Shown here in pieces: positions 1-5,339 of a stretch of 6,527 bases of DNA. The notes below the pieces were generated by a model that saw nothing but the letters and a program-made list of their open reading frames with translations, was not told the DNA's origin and did not search any database. Origin of the DNA: an uncultured Lachnospiraceae bacterium (GTDB taxonomy: Bacteria; Bacillota; Clostridia; Lachnospirales; Lachnospiraceae); contig CAMWUU010000202.1 in NCBI GenBank assembly GCA_947177515.1, positions 1 through 6,527 of the forward strand, given 5' to 3'. The number at the start of each line of letters is the position of its first letter. The stretch's first letter is position 1. The position numbers were made by a program, and so were the translations under genes.

Positions 1-2
1 TA

Positions 3-44
3 GCTAGAGGGATTCCCATCAAAAGCAAGGGGAAGGATTTTTAA
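3..44 (+). CDS. Possible C-terminal tail of an upstream gene (partial)
   Basis: One frame is open from the window edge to a TAA at 42-44 and would give a 13-residue tail ending in KSKGKDF. The other two plus-strand frames hit TAG within the first seven bases, so if an upstream plus-strand gene reaches this edge it must use this frame. The tail would end 31 bases before the chemoreceptor start, a spacing compatible with an operon. The stretch is too short to recognise and could equally be untranslated leader. Confidence 0.22.
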   Translation, partial: ARGIPIKSKGKDF

Positions 45-75
45 CCAGCATGAGGATTAGGAGGTCGCAAAAATT

Positions 76-1785
76 ATGGAGAAGATGAAAAAGTTAAATG
101 CAAAGCTGATGGCTTTTGTGCTGCTGTTGGCGGTTCTACTGATTGCGATTGCAATGGTGGTATTTGGCTCAAAAGCAAAGTCATTGGCAAATTCGCTGAT
201 GGAGGAACAGTTGAGGGCAGCCTGTTATTTAGTGGAGGAGCTGCTTGGAAGGATAAATCCGGACGATTACAGCCTGCAGGACGGGCAGCTTTACAAGGGT
301 GAGGTCAACCTTACAGCCAGGACGGAAGAAATTGATAAGCTCGGGGATATGACGGGGCTTGAGGTAACGATTTTATGGGGGGATGTCAGGAAGACCACGA
401 CGGTTAAAGACGACAGTGGAAAGCGCATTATTGATACAACCCTTGCTGCGGACACGGCGAGAAGGGTGCTGGCCGGGGAAGCCCTGTTTCTGAAAAAAGG
501 GATGATCCAGGGGAAACAGTACACAACTTATTACATGCCGCTGAAACAGCCAAGCAGCGGGGAGATCATAGGGATTGTCTTTACCGGGAAAATGCGCAGC
601 GAAGTGGATGATTATGTAGATACAAGTATCCTGCAGGCTGTGGGCATCCTTCTGATGATCAGCATTGTTTTTTCGATTGCGGGCTGTCTTACATTTTTGC
701 GCAGGATTACAAATGCACTTTTAACCACGTCCGGCTATATGGCACGTCTGGCGGATAAGGATTTGAGCGGGGAGATTGGGGAGCGGTTCTTAAACCGTGG
801 GGATGAGATTGGCGATATTGCAAGAAGCCTTGATTCCGTACAGCAGAGTTTCTCCGGTGTGATCCGTGACCTGCAGGATTCCGCACAGGGACTGGATAAG
901 GAAAACAAGTCTTTTATTGAGAAATTTAACCTGATTTCACAGAATATCGGGAATATCAATATTGCGGTTGATGAGATTGCAAAAGGTTCGTCGGATCAGG
1001 CAGGGGAAACGGCAAGGGCTTCGGACAGTGTGATCAGTATCGGTTCGGCGCTTGACCAGAATGCGGAAAATATCCGCGGCCTGAACAGGTCGGTGGAATC
1101 GATGAACAATTATGCCAGGCAGGCTTATGAGGCATTGCAGAAACTGCTCAATATCGGGAAGAAAACCTCACAGGAAGTTGCAGTACTTAAGGAAGAAACG
1201 AACAATACAAATATATCTGCACAAAAAATTAATGAAGCAGTCAGCCTGATCCAGGATATTTCGCAGCAGACAAACCTGCTTTCCTTAAATGCTTCGATTG
1301 AAGCGGCACGGGCGGGCGATTCCGGCCGGGGGTTTGCTGTGGTGGCGGAGGAGATCCGCAATCTCTCAGAGGAGAGCAGCAGGGGGGCGGAACAGATTGC
1401 GGAGATCGTCAGCCAGTTGATCCGCAACAGCGATATCAGTGTGGAGCGCATGGGAAGTGTGGAGCAGAACGTGGGTATCCAGATGGAGCATCTTGATGGG
1501 TTAAACCAGACATTTAATGGTCTTGGCAAGGAAATTGACAGAGTGTCCGGGGCAACGCAGAGTATTTCAGACCAGACCGGGCAGATTACCGCGATAAGGG
1601 ATGAGATCAGCAATATTATTGAGCAGCTTGCGGCGATTTCCGAGGAGAACGCGGCATCAACGCAGGAAACCAGTGCAAGTATGCAGGATTTGTCCTGTGC
1701 GATTGATGAGTGTACAGCGGGGACGGAGAAGCTTGTAAGACTGAGCGAGGAACTGTCCGGGAAGGCGAATGGTTTTAAACTCTGA
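76..1785 (+). CDS. Methyl-accepting chemotaxis protein with a single extracellular Cache-like sensor
   Basis: This is a membrane chemoreceptor that senses a small ligand outside the cell and controls the CheA kinase through CheW, biasing flagellar rotation. Residues 11-30 form the first membrane helix. Residues about 34-184 form the outside sensor, which resembles single-Cache (sCache_3-like) domains: TGLEVTILWGD near 93-103, and a YYMPL...IIGIVFTGK stretch at 152-172. Residues about 185-208 are the second membrane helix, about 208-262 a HAMP linker, and about 290-569 the signalling coiled coil. The near-invariant hairpin tip lies at 398-432, with QTNLL, IEAARAG and GRGFAVVAEEIR. A methylation-type segment, EENAASTQETSASM, is at 523-536. 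The C-terminus GFKL has no CheR-tethering pentapeptide. AGGAGG at 59-64 sits 11 bases before this ATG; the next in-frame ATG (85) is too far from it. The ligand cannot be read from the sequence. No convincing terminator follows. Confidence 0.96.
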   Translation: MEKMKKLNAKLMAFVLLLAVLLIAIAMVVFGSKAKSLANSLMEEQLRAACYLVEELLGRINPDDYSLQDGQLYKGEVNLTARTEEIDKLGDMTGLEVTILWGDVRKTTTVKDDSGKRIIDTTLAADTARRVLAGEALFLKKGMIQGKQYTTYYMPLKQPSSGEIIGIVFTGKMRSEVDDYVDTSILQAVGILLMISIVFSIAGCLTFLRRITNALLTTSGYMARLADKDLSGEIGERFLNRGDEIGDIARSLDSVQQSFSGVIRDLQDSAQGLDKENKSFIEKFNLISQNIGNINIAVDEIAKGSSDQAGETARASDSVISIGSALDQNAENIRGLNRSVESMNNYARQAYEALQKLLNIGKKTSQEVAVLKEETNNTNISAQKINEAVSLIQDISQQTNLLSLNASIEAARAGDSGRGFAVVAEEIRNLSEESSRGAEQIAEIVSQLIRNSDISVERMGSVEQNVGIQMEHLDGLNQTFNGLGKEIDRVSGATQSISDQTGQITAIRDEISNIIEQLAAISEENAASTQETSASMQDLSCAIDECTAGTEKLVRLSEELSGKANGFKL

Positions 1786-1840
1786 TTTTGCCAGTTTGGC
1801 GCGGAAAGGTTTTTTGTGGAACGATTTCCCTTAAAACTGC

Positions 1841-1868
1841 TAAATTTTTTTCGTACTCCTGCCGATAT
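1841..1868 (+). promoter_or_regulatory. Sigma-D (sigma-28, flagellar) type promoter
   Basis: TAAA at 1841-1844 and GCCGATAT at 1861-1868 are separated by 16 bases. The downstream box is an exact match to the Bacillus-type sigma-D -10 element, and the spacer is within the 14-16 range known for this sigma factor. Transcription would start near 1875 and give a leader of about 60 bases before the gene at 1938. No competing sigma-A promoter is evident in this intergenic region. The eight-base exact match in the right position makes chance unlikely, but the call rests on sequence only. Confidence 0.75.
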
Positions 1869-1937
1869 ATGGTACAGGTGGAATAAATAAAATCAAATGG
1901 AATTACATGAAACATCTGGCTAAGGAGGGCGCAAGAG

Positions 1938-2711
1938 ATGGACAAAGTGAGTGCATACAGTGCATATCAGGGCAATTCAGCAAATTATGTAAGGAATGGG
2001 AAGGAAACCAGCCGAAATAGTGCCGCAGGGGCGAACCGCACGGGGCGGACAGCGCAGAACAGGGCGGCGGATAAGGTGGGGCAGAATGAGCTGAACCTGA
2101 GCGATGAGGCAAAAGAACTTTTGCAGCAGCTAAAGGAAAAATATGGAAATATGGATTTTATGGTGGCACATTATTCCTCGGAGGAGGAGGCGCAGTCCTA
2201 TCTCTCCCGCGGCACGAAAGATTACAGTGTGCTGATTGACCCGGACACTTTAGAGTCCATGGCAGCGGATGAGGAAACAAAGCAGAAATATATTAATATG
2301 ATCGAGGAGGCTACCACGAAGCTCGATGATGTTAAGGAGGAGCTTTCCGAGGAGGCGCAGGAGAGCGGGAGCGAGATAAAGAGCATCGGTATCACATTGG
2401 GGGACGATGGTTCCGTCAGCTATTTTGCGGAACTTGAGAAGGCGGGGGCAAAGCAGAAAGAGCGCATTGAGAATTCCCGTGAAAAGAAGGCCGAGGAGAA
2501 GAAAGCGGATGAGAAAAAGGCGGAGAAGGAAAAGGCACAGGAACGCCTTACAGGAAATTATGGGGAAAACCTGACGCGTCCAGAGAAAAAGACCACGACG
2601 GTGTCCGCTGCAAGTATTGAGGAACTTTTAGAAAAGATCCGTTCGGTTGACTGGGATGCGGTAAAAGGGAAAGTTCCGGAAACAGGGAGCCGTTTTAATT
2701 GTACAATTTAA
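1938..2711 (+). CDS. DUF6033-like hypothetical protein, probable motility-regulon member
   Basis: The function is unknown. The protein has 257 residues, with no signal peptide and no membrane segment, so it is probably cytoplasmic. Residues 1-48 are low-complexity and polar (Asn, Ser, Ala, Arg). Residues about 50-125 form the recognisable conserved block, with NLSDEAKELLQQLKEKYG, then DFMVAHY, AQSYLSRGTKDY and VLIDPDTLESMA, resembling the DUF6033 group found mainly in Lachnospiraceae. Residues 172-203 are a highly charged Lys/Glu/Ala coiled coil made of EKKA-type repeats. A short helical tail with SIEELLEKIRSVDWDAVK (226-243) ends in SRFNCTI. AAGGAGG at 1922-1928 lies nine bases before the ATG. 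A sigma-D-type promoter precedes it and a chemoreceptor gene lies upstream, which suggests a role tied to motility. The gene ends in its own strong terminator, so it is probably monocistronic. The family assignment is from memory of its conserved block. Confidence 0.8.
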   Translation: MDKVSAYSAYQGNSANYVRNGKETSRNSAAGANRTGRTAQNRAADKVGQNELNLSDEAKELLQQLKEKYGNMDFMVAHYSSEEEAQSYLSRGTKDYSVLIDPDTLESMAADEETKQKYINMIEEATTKLDDVKEELSEEAQESGSEIKSIGITLGDDGSVSYFAELEKAGAKQKERIENSREKKAEEKKADEKKAEKEKAQERLTGNYGENLTRPEKKTTTVSAASIEELLEKIRSVDWDAVKGKVPETGSRFNCTI

Positions 2712-2749
2712 CAAAACGGGACTTGAAGCTTTGCAGGAAGGATGATATG

Positions 2750-2785
2750 AAAAGCTGTTGCAGTTTTGTCTGCAACAGCTTTTTT
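2750..2785 (+). terminator. Strong intrinsic terminator after the DUF6033-like gene
   Basis: A perfect 14-base-pair stem (2750-2763 with 2770-2783) has a GC-containing core, GCTGTTGCAG/CTGCAACAGC, and a six-base TTTTGT loop. The T tract covers 2780-2785. It lies about 40 bases after the stop codon at 2709-2711 and directly before the ktr promoter, so it insulates the two units. Confidence 0.93.
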
Positions 2786-2787
2786 CC

Positions 2788-2816
2788 TTGCAATTAAGTG
2801 AAAAAGAGTTTATAAT
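2788..2816 (+). promoter_or_regulatory. Sigma-A promoter of the ktrBA operon
   Basis: TTGCAA at 2788-2793 is separated by exactly 17 bases from a perfect TATAAT at 2811-2816. Transcription should start near 2823, leaving a leader of about 140 bases before ktrB. The -35 box begins two bases after the T tract of the preceding terminator, so the two units are packed as tightly as they can be. Confidence 0.85.
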
Positions 2817-2830
2817 ATGACCGCAAACAA

Positions 2831-2880
2831 AAATATATACTCACCACCCAATATATTTGCTAGACAAAATATATAAGGAG
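2831..2880 (+). promoter_or_regulatory. AT-rich alternative hairpins ending in an orphan Shine-Dalgarno sequence (ktrB leader)
   Basis: AAATATAT occurs at 2831-2838 and again at 2867-2874, and its complement ATATATTT lies between them at 2851-2858. The middle copy can pair with either flank (12-base or 8-base loop), so the two hairpins exclude each other. The right flank abuts AAGGAG at 2875-2880, a strong ribosome binding sequence with no annotated gene at the right distance. The layout resembles a leader switch, but AT-rich self-complementary sequence pairs easily by chance. I do not recognise a known riboswitch class, including the c-di-AMP (ydaO) type found ahead of some potassium transporter genes. 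Confidence 0.35.
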
Positions 2881-2881
2881 A

Positions 2882-2927
2882 GGGCGCTTTTGCAGCACAG
2901 GGCAAAAACAGGAAAATGAATGCGCCC
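2882..2927 (+). promoter_or_regulatory. Two-stage hairpin in the ktrB leader
   Basis: GGGCGC at 2882-2887 is complementary to GCGCCC at 2922-2927. Immediately inside it, TTTTGC at 2888-2893 is complementary to GCAAAA at 2902-2907, with an eight-base loop. The two stems stack on the left side and leave an unpaired stretch at 2908-2921 on the right, which contains the ATG of a tiny ORF. No T tract follows, so this is not a terminator. It could act as an RNA control element. Confidence 0.4.
2890..2919 (+). CDS. Possible leader mini-ORF 1 (9 codons, TTG start)
   Basis: A TTG at 2890 lies nine bases after the strong AAGGAG at 2875-2880 and opens a nine-codon frame that would read MQHRAKTGK. Its TGA stop (2917-2919) overlaps the ATG of the next tiny frame as ATGA at 2916-2919. 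It is the only start codon that suits this ribosome binding sequence. A frame this short could arise by chance, and there is no evidence for the peptide itself. Confidence 0.25.
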   Translation: MQHRAKTGK

Positions 2928-2969
2928 ACGAATATAGGTAAAAAATTGAAAACCGAGGCAGTCCCATGA
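2916..2969 (+). CDS. Possible leader mini-ORF 2 (17 codons), overlapping the ktrB start
   Basis: An ATG at 2916 opens 17 codons reading MNAPTNIGKKLKTEAVP. The TGA stop at 2967-2969 overlaps the ktrB ATG (2966-2968) as ATGA. Only a weak AGGA at 2910-2913 lies very close upstream, so initiation would probably depend on ribosomes arriving from mini-ORF 1. If translated, it would couple ktrB translation to the leader. ktrB also has its own modest GAGG at 2955-2958, so coupling is not required. Confidence 0.25.
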   Translation: MNAPTNIGKKLKTEAVP

Positions 2970-4339
2970 AGAAAAAGAAAAGATTTATAGTAATGACGAC
3001 AACGCGGATGATTATGTTAGGCTTTCTGACAGCGATCATTCTTGGAACCATATTGCTTTCGCTCCCGATTGCGACAAAGGGGAGGATAGTGACACCATTT
3101 ATGGATGCACTTTTTACAGCGACGACTTCCATCTGTGTGACGGGGCTGTCAACCGTATCCATGGCAGAGCATTTTAGCCTGTTTGGCCAGGCGGTTATCC
3201 TGTTCCTAATCCAGTTTGGAGGACTTGGTATTGTGACATTTACCACCACCCTCCTTTTGTTACTGGGAAAAAGGATCTCGTTAAAGGAACGCCTTTTGTT
3301 GCAGGATGCTTATAACCTGGATGAACTTAAGGGACTTGTGCGTATCACCATCCGTATTCTAAAGGGGACATTGATGGTGGAGGGGGTGGGCGCACTCCTT
3401 TGCTGTATCCGTTTCATACCACAATATGGTTTCCTTCGGGGGCTGTGGTTTTCTATTTTCCATTCCGTATCGTCATTTTGCAATGCGGGGATTGACCTGT
3501 TTGGGAACGAGAGCCTGATCCCGTACCGGGGGGATGTACTGATTAACCTAGTAACAATGGCACTGATTATATTGGGGGGCATTGGCTTTCCAGTCTGGTG
3601 GGAATTCCTGCGCAATATCAGGCAGATGCGGCGCAAAAAACGGCGGAACGAACGCGTTTGTTTTTGTCCGAACCTGCATTTTAAGCTTGCGGTATCCGCA
3701 ACCGCTTTCCTGATTATAAGTGGTGCCCTCCTTACCTTATTTTTGGAATACAATAATCCGCAGACTTTGGGATCTTTGCCGTTTGGGGAAAAGCTTCTGG
3801 CATCTATTTTCCAGTCGGTGACCCTGCGCACGGCAGGCTTCCAGACAATACCGCAGCAATGTTTTAAAGATGGTACAAGCATGATCTATCTAATGATTAT
3901 GTTTATCGGAGGTTCCCCGTCCGGCACGGCGGGCGGTGTTAAGACCGTTACCATGGTGTTAGTGTTTGCAACAGTTTTTGCAACCGTGGGAGGGAAGGCT
4001 GATACCCAGGTAATGCGGCGCAGGATCGCACCGAAGGATGTGCAAAAAGCATTTGCGGTTTTTGGCGTGGGACTGATTGTTATGTTATTGCTGGTGGCAG
4101 TTCTGATGGTTGCGGAAAATGCCAGTTTCCTGGATTCAATGTATGAGATGGTTTCCGCGACAGCGACAGTCGGGCTTTCGCGCAATTTTACTTCCTCGTT
4201 GTCACAGGTGGGGAAAGGGATTGTTATTCTCGGCATGTATCTTGGGAGGATTGGGCCAATTACCATGGCGCTGGCGGTCAATACAAGGCATGATAACAGC
4301 AAGACATCCTATCCGGATGGAAGGGTCCTGGTGGGATAA
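2966..4339 (+). CDS. ktrB: Potassium uptake protein, membrane subunit KtrB (TrkH/Ktr family)
   Basis: This is the ion-conducting subunit of a Ktr-type potassium (often sodium-coupled) uptake system in the cytoplasmic membrane. The 457-residue chain follows the four-fold membrane helix-pore loop-membrane helix plan. All four filter loops are visible: CVTGLS (57-62), SFCNAGID (170-177), LRTAGFQT (287-294) and ATVGLS (400-405). Each has the key Gly (60, 175, 291, 403). The third repeat also carries the intramembrane gating loop GGSPSGTAGGVKT (315-327). The C-terminal segment has the conserved YLGRIGPIT (425-433). A basic cytoplasmic linker (RRKKRRNER) lies at 222-230. The length fits KtrB better than the longer TrkH. 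GAGG at 2955-2958 lies seven bases before the chosen ATG; the next in-frame ATG (2993) has no binding site. Its partner gene follows after 20 bases. Confidence 0.95.
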   Translation: MKKKKRFIVMTTTRMIMLGFLTAIILGTILLSLPIATKGRIVTPFMDALFTATTSICVTGLSTVSMAEHFSLFGQAVILFLIQFGGLGIVTFTTTLLLLLGKRISLKERLLLQDAYNLDELKGLVRITIRILKGTLMVEGVGALLCCIRFIPQYGFLRGLWFSIFHSVSSFCNAGIDLFGNESLIPYRGDVLINLVTMALIILGGIGFPVWWEFLRNIRQMRRKKRRNERVCFCPNLHFKLAVSATAFLIISGALLTLFLEYNNPQTLGSLPFGEKLLASIFQSVTLRTAGFQTIPQQCFKDGTSMIYLMIMFIGGSPSGTAGGVKTVTMVLVFATVFATVGGKADTQVMRRRIAPKDVQKAFAVFGVGLIVMLLLVAVLMVAENASFLDSMYEMVSATATVGLSRNFTSSLSQVGKGIVILGMYLGRIGPITMALAVNTRHDNSKTSYPDGRVLVG

Positions 4340-4359
4340 AGGTAAGCAGGGAGGCTTTT

Positions 4360-5019
4360 ATGGGCAAGAAAGAATATATTGTGATTGGGCTGGGACAGTT
4401 TGGAACCAGTATTGCACAGACACTGATGCAAAATGACTGTGAGGTTCTGGCACTTGATATAAACGGGAAGAGGACGGGAGCCATTGCGGATTCCGTGACC
4501 TGTGCCGTAACGGGGAATGTGATGGACACGGAGTTGCTTGCAGGGCTTGGCATCCGCAATTTTGACGGTGCGGTGATTGCGATTGGTGAAAATATGGAAG
4601 CCAGCATTATGGCTACCATGGTAGTGAATGAGCTGGGGGTTCCCCATATTCTTGCGAAGGCGCAGAGTGAGCTGCACGCGAAAATCCTGCGCAAGGTGGG
4701 AGCTGACCGTGTTGTGCTTCCGGAGTGGGAGATGGGAATCCGCTATGCAAACAATCTGGTACACGATAATTTCTTTGATGCGGTGGAACTCTCCCCGGAT
4801 ATCAGCATGATGGAAATCAACGTCAGAAGGGAGTGGGAGGGCAAGAGCCTGAAACAGCTAAATATGCGCGCAAAATACAAGGTTAATGTGATTGGCATCA
4901 AGAGCGATGATGGATTTGATGTAAACCCTGATCCGGATGAACCGCTAAGCGCAAATTCAAAACTTGTTTCCATTGGGCGCAATGAGGTACTGAATAAGCT
5001 GGCGGAAGGGTTAATGTGA
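4360..5019 (+). CDS. ktrA: Potassium uptake protein, regulatory RCK subunit KtrA
   Basis: This is the cytoplasmic gating partner of KtrB. KtrA proteins form an octameric ring under the KtrB dimer, opened by ATP and closed by ADP. Residues 1-135 are an RCK_N Rossmann fold. The nucleotide loop is GLGQFG (10-15), with Asp33 at the end of the second strand placed to hold the ribose. IAIGENMEASI (74-84) and ILRKVGADRVVLPE (109-122) are typical of the family. Residues about 140-219 form the RCK_C (TrkA-C) domain, with the motif GKSLKQLN (161-168); in related proteins this domain binds c-di-AMP. At 219 residues there is only one RCK unit, which marks KtrA rather than the double-length TrkA. GGGAGG at 4349-4354 lies five bases before the ATG, and the 20-base gap after ktrB shows an operon. 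Confidence 0.95.
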   Translation: MGKKEYIVIGLGQFGTSIAQTLMQNDCEVLALDINGKRTGAIADSVTCAVTGNVMDTELLAGLGIRNFDGAVIAIGENMEASIMATMVVNELGVPHILAKAQSELHAKILRKVGADRVVLPEWEMGIRYANNLVHDNFFDAVELSPDISMMEINVRREWEGKSLKQLNMRAKYKVNVIGIKSDDGFDVNPDPDEPLSANSKLVSIGRNEVLNKLAEGLM

Positions 5020-5037
5020 AAGGGACATCGGAAAAAT

Positions 5038-5063
5038 AAAAATTCAATTTTTTTTGAATTTTT
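5038..5063 (+). terminator. AT-only hairpin with T tract after ktrA, possible weak terminator
   Basis: AAAAATTCAA at 5038-5047 is perfectly complementary to TTGAATTTTT at 5054-5063, with a six-T loop. The 10-base-pair stem has only one G-C pair, so it is weak, but it ends in a run of Ts and lies 18 bases after the ktrA stop and directly before the tRNA promoter, where a terminator is expected. It may work in both directions or only partly. Confidence 0.45.
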
Positions 5064-5065
5064 GC

Positions 5066-5094
5066 TTGACTTCCCCAGGATTCCCTGCTATAAT
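5066..5094 (+). promoter_or_regulatory. Sigma-A promoter of tRNA-Gly
   Basis: TTGACT at 5066-5071 and a perfect TATAAT at 5089-5094 are 17 bases apart. Transcription would begin near 5101, about 36 bases before the mature tRNA end. Near-consensus boxes fit a stable RNA gene. Confidence 0.88.
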
Positions 5095-5136
5095 AAAGGA
5101 GCAGTGAGTTCCTGGGGGATGTAAATTGCATAATAT

Positions 5137-5207
5137 GCAGATATGGTTCATCGGTAGAACATTGGCTTCCCAAGCCGAAGAGACGGGTTCGACTCCCGCT
5201 ATCTGCT
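5137..5207 (+). tRNA. tRNA-Gly, anticodon CCC
   Basis: The 71-base gene folds as a cloverleaf. The acceptor stem GCAGATA/TATCTGC is seven perfect pairs (5137-5143 with 5200-5206), with U5207 as the discriminator usual for glycine tRNA. The D stem GTTC/GAAC spans 5146-5149 and 5157-5160. The anticodon stem is 5162-5166 with 5174-5178, including one T-G pair. The seven-base loop TTCCCAA places the anticodon CCC at 5169-5171, reading GGG. The T arm is 5183-5187 with 5195-5199 around the loop TTCGACT. The outermost T-stem pair is A5183 with C5199, a mismatch. The 3' CCA is not encoded and must be added. It has its own promoter and terminator, and GGG codons are common in the neighbouring genes. 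Confidence 0.95.
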
Positions 5208-5210
5208 TAC

Positions 5211-5237
5211 AAAAAGACAGTCATTGACTGTCTTTTT
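5211..5237 (+). terminator. Intrinsic terminator of tRNA-Gly
   Basis: AAAAAGACAGTC at 5211-5222 pairs perfectly with GACTGTCTTTTT at 5226-5237, leaving a tight ATT loop. The stem begins three bases after the tRNA discriminator and ends in a five-T run. Arms rich in A on the left and T on the right could also stop transcription from the other side. Confidence 0.9.
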
Positions 5238-5274
5238 GTTTCGTAAGGAGATCGGTTGGGACTCCTTGCGAAAC
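5238..5274 (+). repeat. Long imperfect inverted repeat between the tRNA and the RNA methyltransferase
   Basis: GTTTCGTAAGGAG at 5238-5250 faces CTCCTTGCGAAAC at 5262-5274 across an 11-base loop. As RNA it forms 13 consecutive pairs, with one U-G wobble (5244 with 5268). It begins right at the end of the tRNA terminator and hides an AAGGAG in its left arm. There is no T tract after it. It may be part of the methyltransferase leader, a backup tRNA terminator or processing structure, or a remnant of something inserted beside the tRNA. Confidence 0.6.
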
Positions 5275-5281
5275 ATTGCCA

Positions 5282-5301
5282 GTCCATAAAGCTCTATGGA
5301 C
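5282..5301 (+). repeat. Dyad upstream of the RNA methyltransferase, operator or leader hairpin
   Basis: GTCCATA at 5282-5288 is an exact inverted copy of TATGGAC at 5295-5301, with six bases between. TGGAC (5297-5301) can instead pair with GTCCA at 5316-5320, just before the ribosome binding site. A TAGAAT at 5310-5315 could be the -10 box of the methyltransferase promoter, but its -35 position (TAAAGC at 17 bases) is poor. If that promoter is real, the dyad would overlap its -35 region as an operator would. Confidence 0.4.
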
Positions 5302-5339
5302 AGTAGCGTTAGAATGTCCAAAGGAAAAGGAGAATTCCC

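Noticed and set aside
1125..1613. Long open frame on the minus strand inside the chemoreceptor gene
   Set aside because: It is a shadow of a well-supported gene, with no ribosome binding site and a translation unlike a real protein. The same holds for the other minus-strand frames under ktrB, ktrA and the methyltransferase.
1786..1840. Possible terminator after the chemoreceptor gene (GCCA-GTT-TGGC at 1790-1800 and a T run at 1810-1815)
   Set aside because: The stem has only four pairs and the T run is nine bases away. GGAAA/TTTCC at 1803-1829 is equally weak. Not convincing as a terminator.
2823..2965. c-di-AMP (ydaO/yuaA) riboswitch upstream of ktrB
   Set aside because: The position and gene type fit, but I do not see the conserved sequence blocks of that class.
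4110..4436. 108-codon plus-strand frame spanning the ktrB/ktrA junction
   Set aside because: It lies out of frame across two strongly supported genes, both of whose motifs and ribosome binding sites are clear.
5073..5117. Inverted repeat CCCCAGGA (5073-5080) and TCCTGGGG (5110-5117) around the tRNA promoter -10 box
   Set aside because: It is an exact 8-base match, but the left arm is not transcribed and the spacing of 29 bases is not typical for an operator. It may be chance.
5208..5339. Integration site or mobile element remnant beside the tRNA
   Set aside because: There is no integrase, no direct repeat of the tRNA 3' end and no change in base composition. Only inverted repeats are present.
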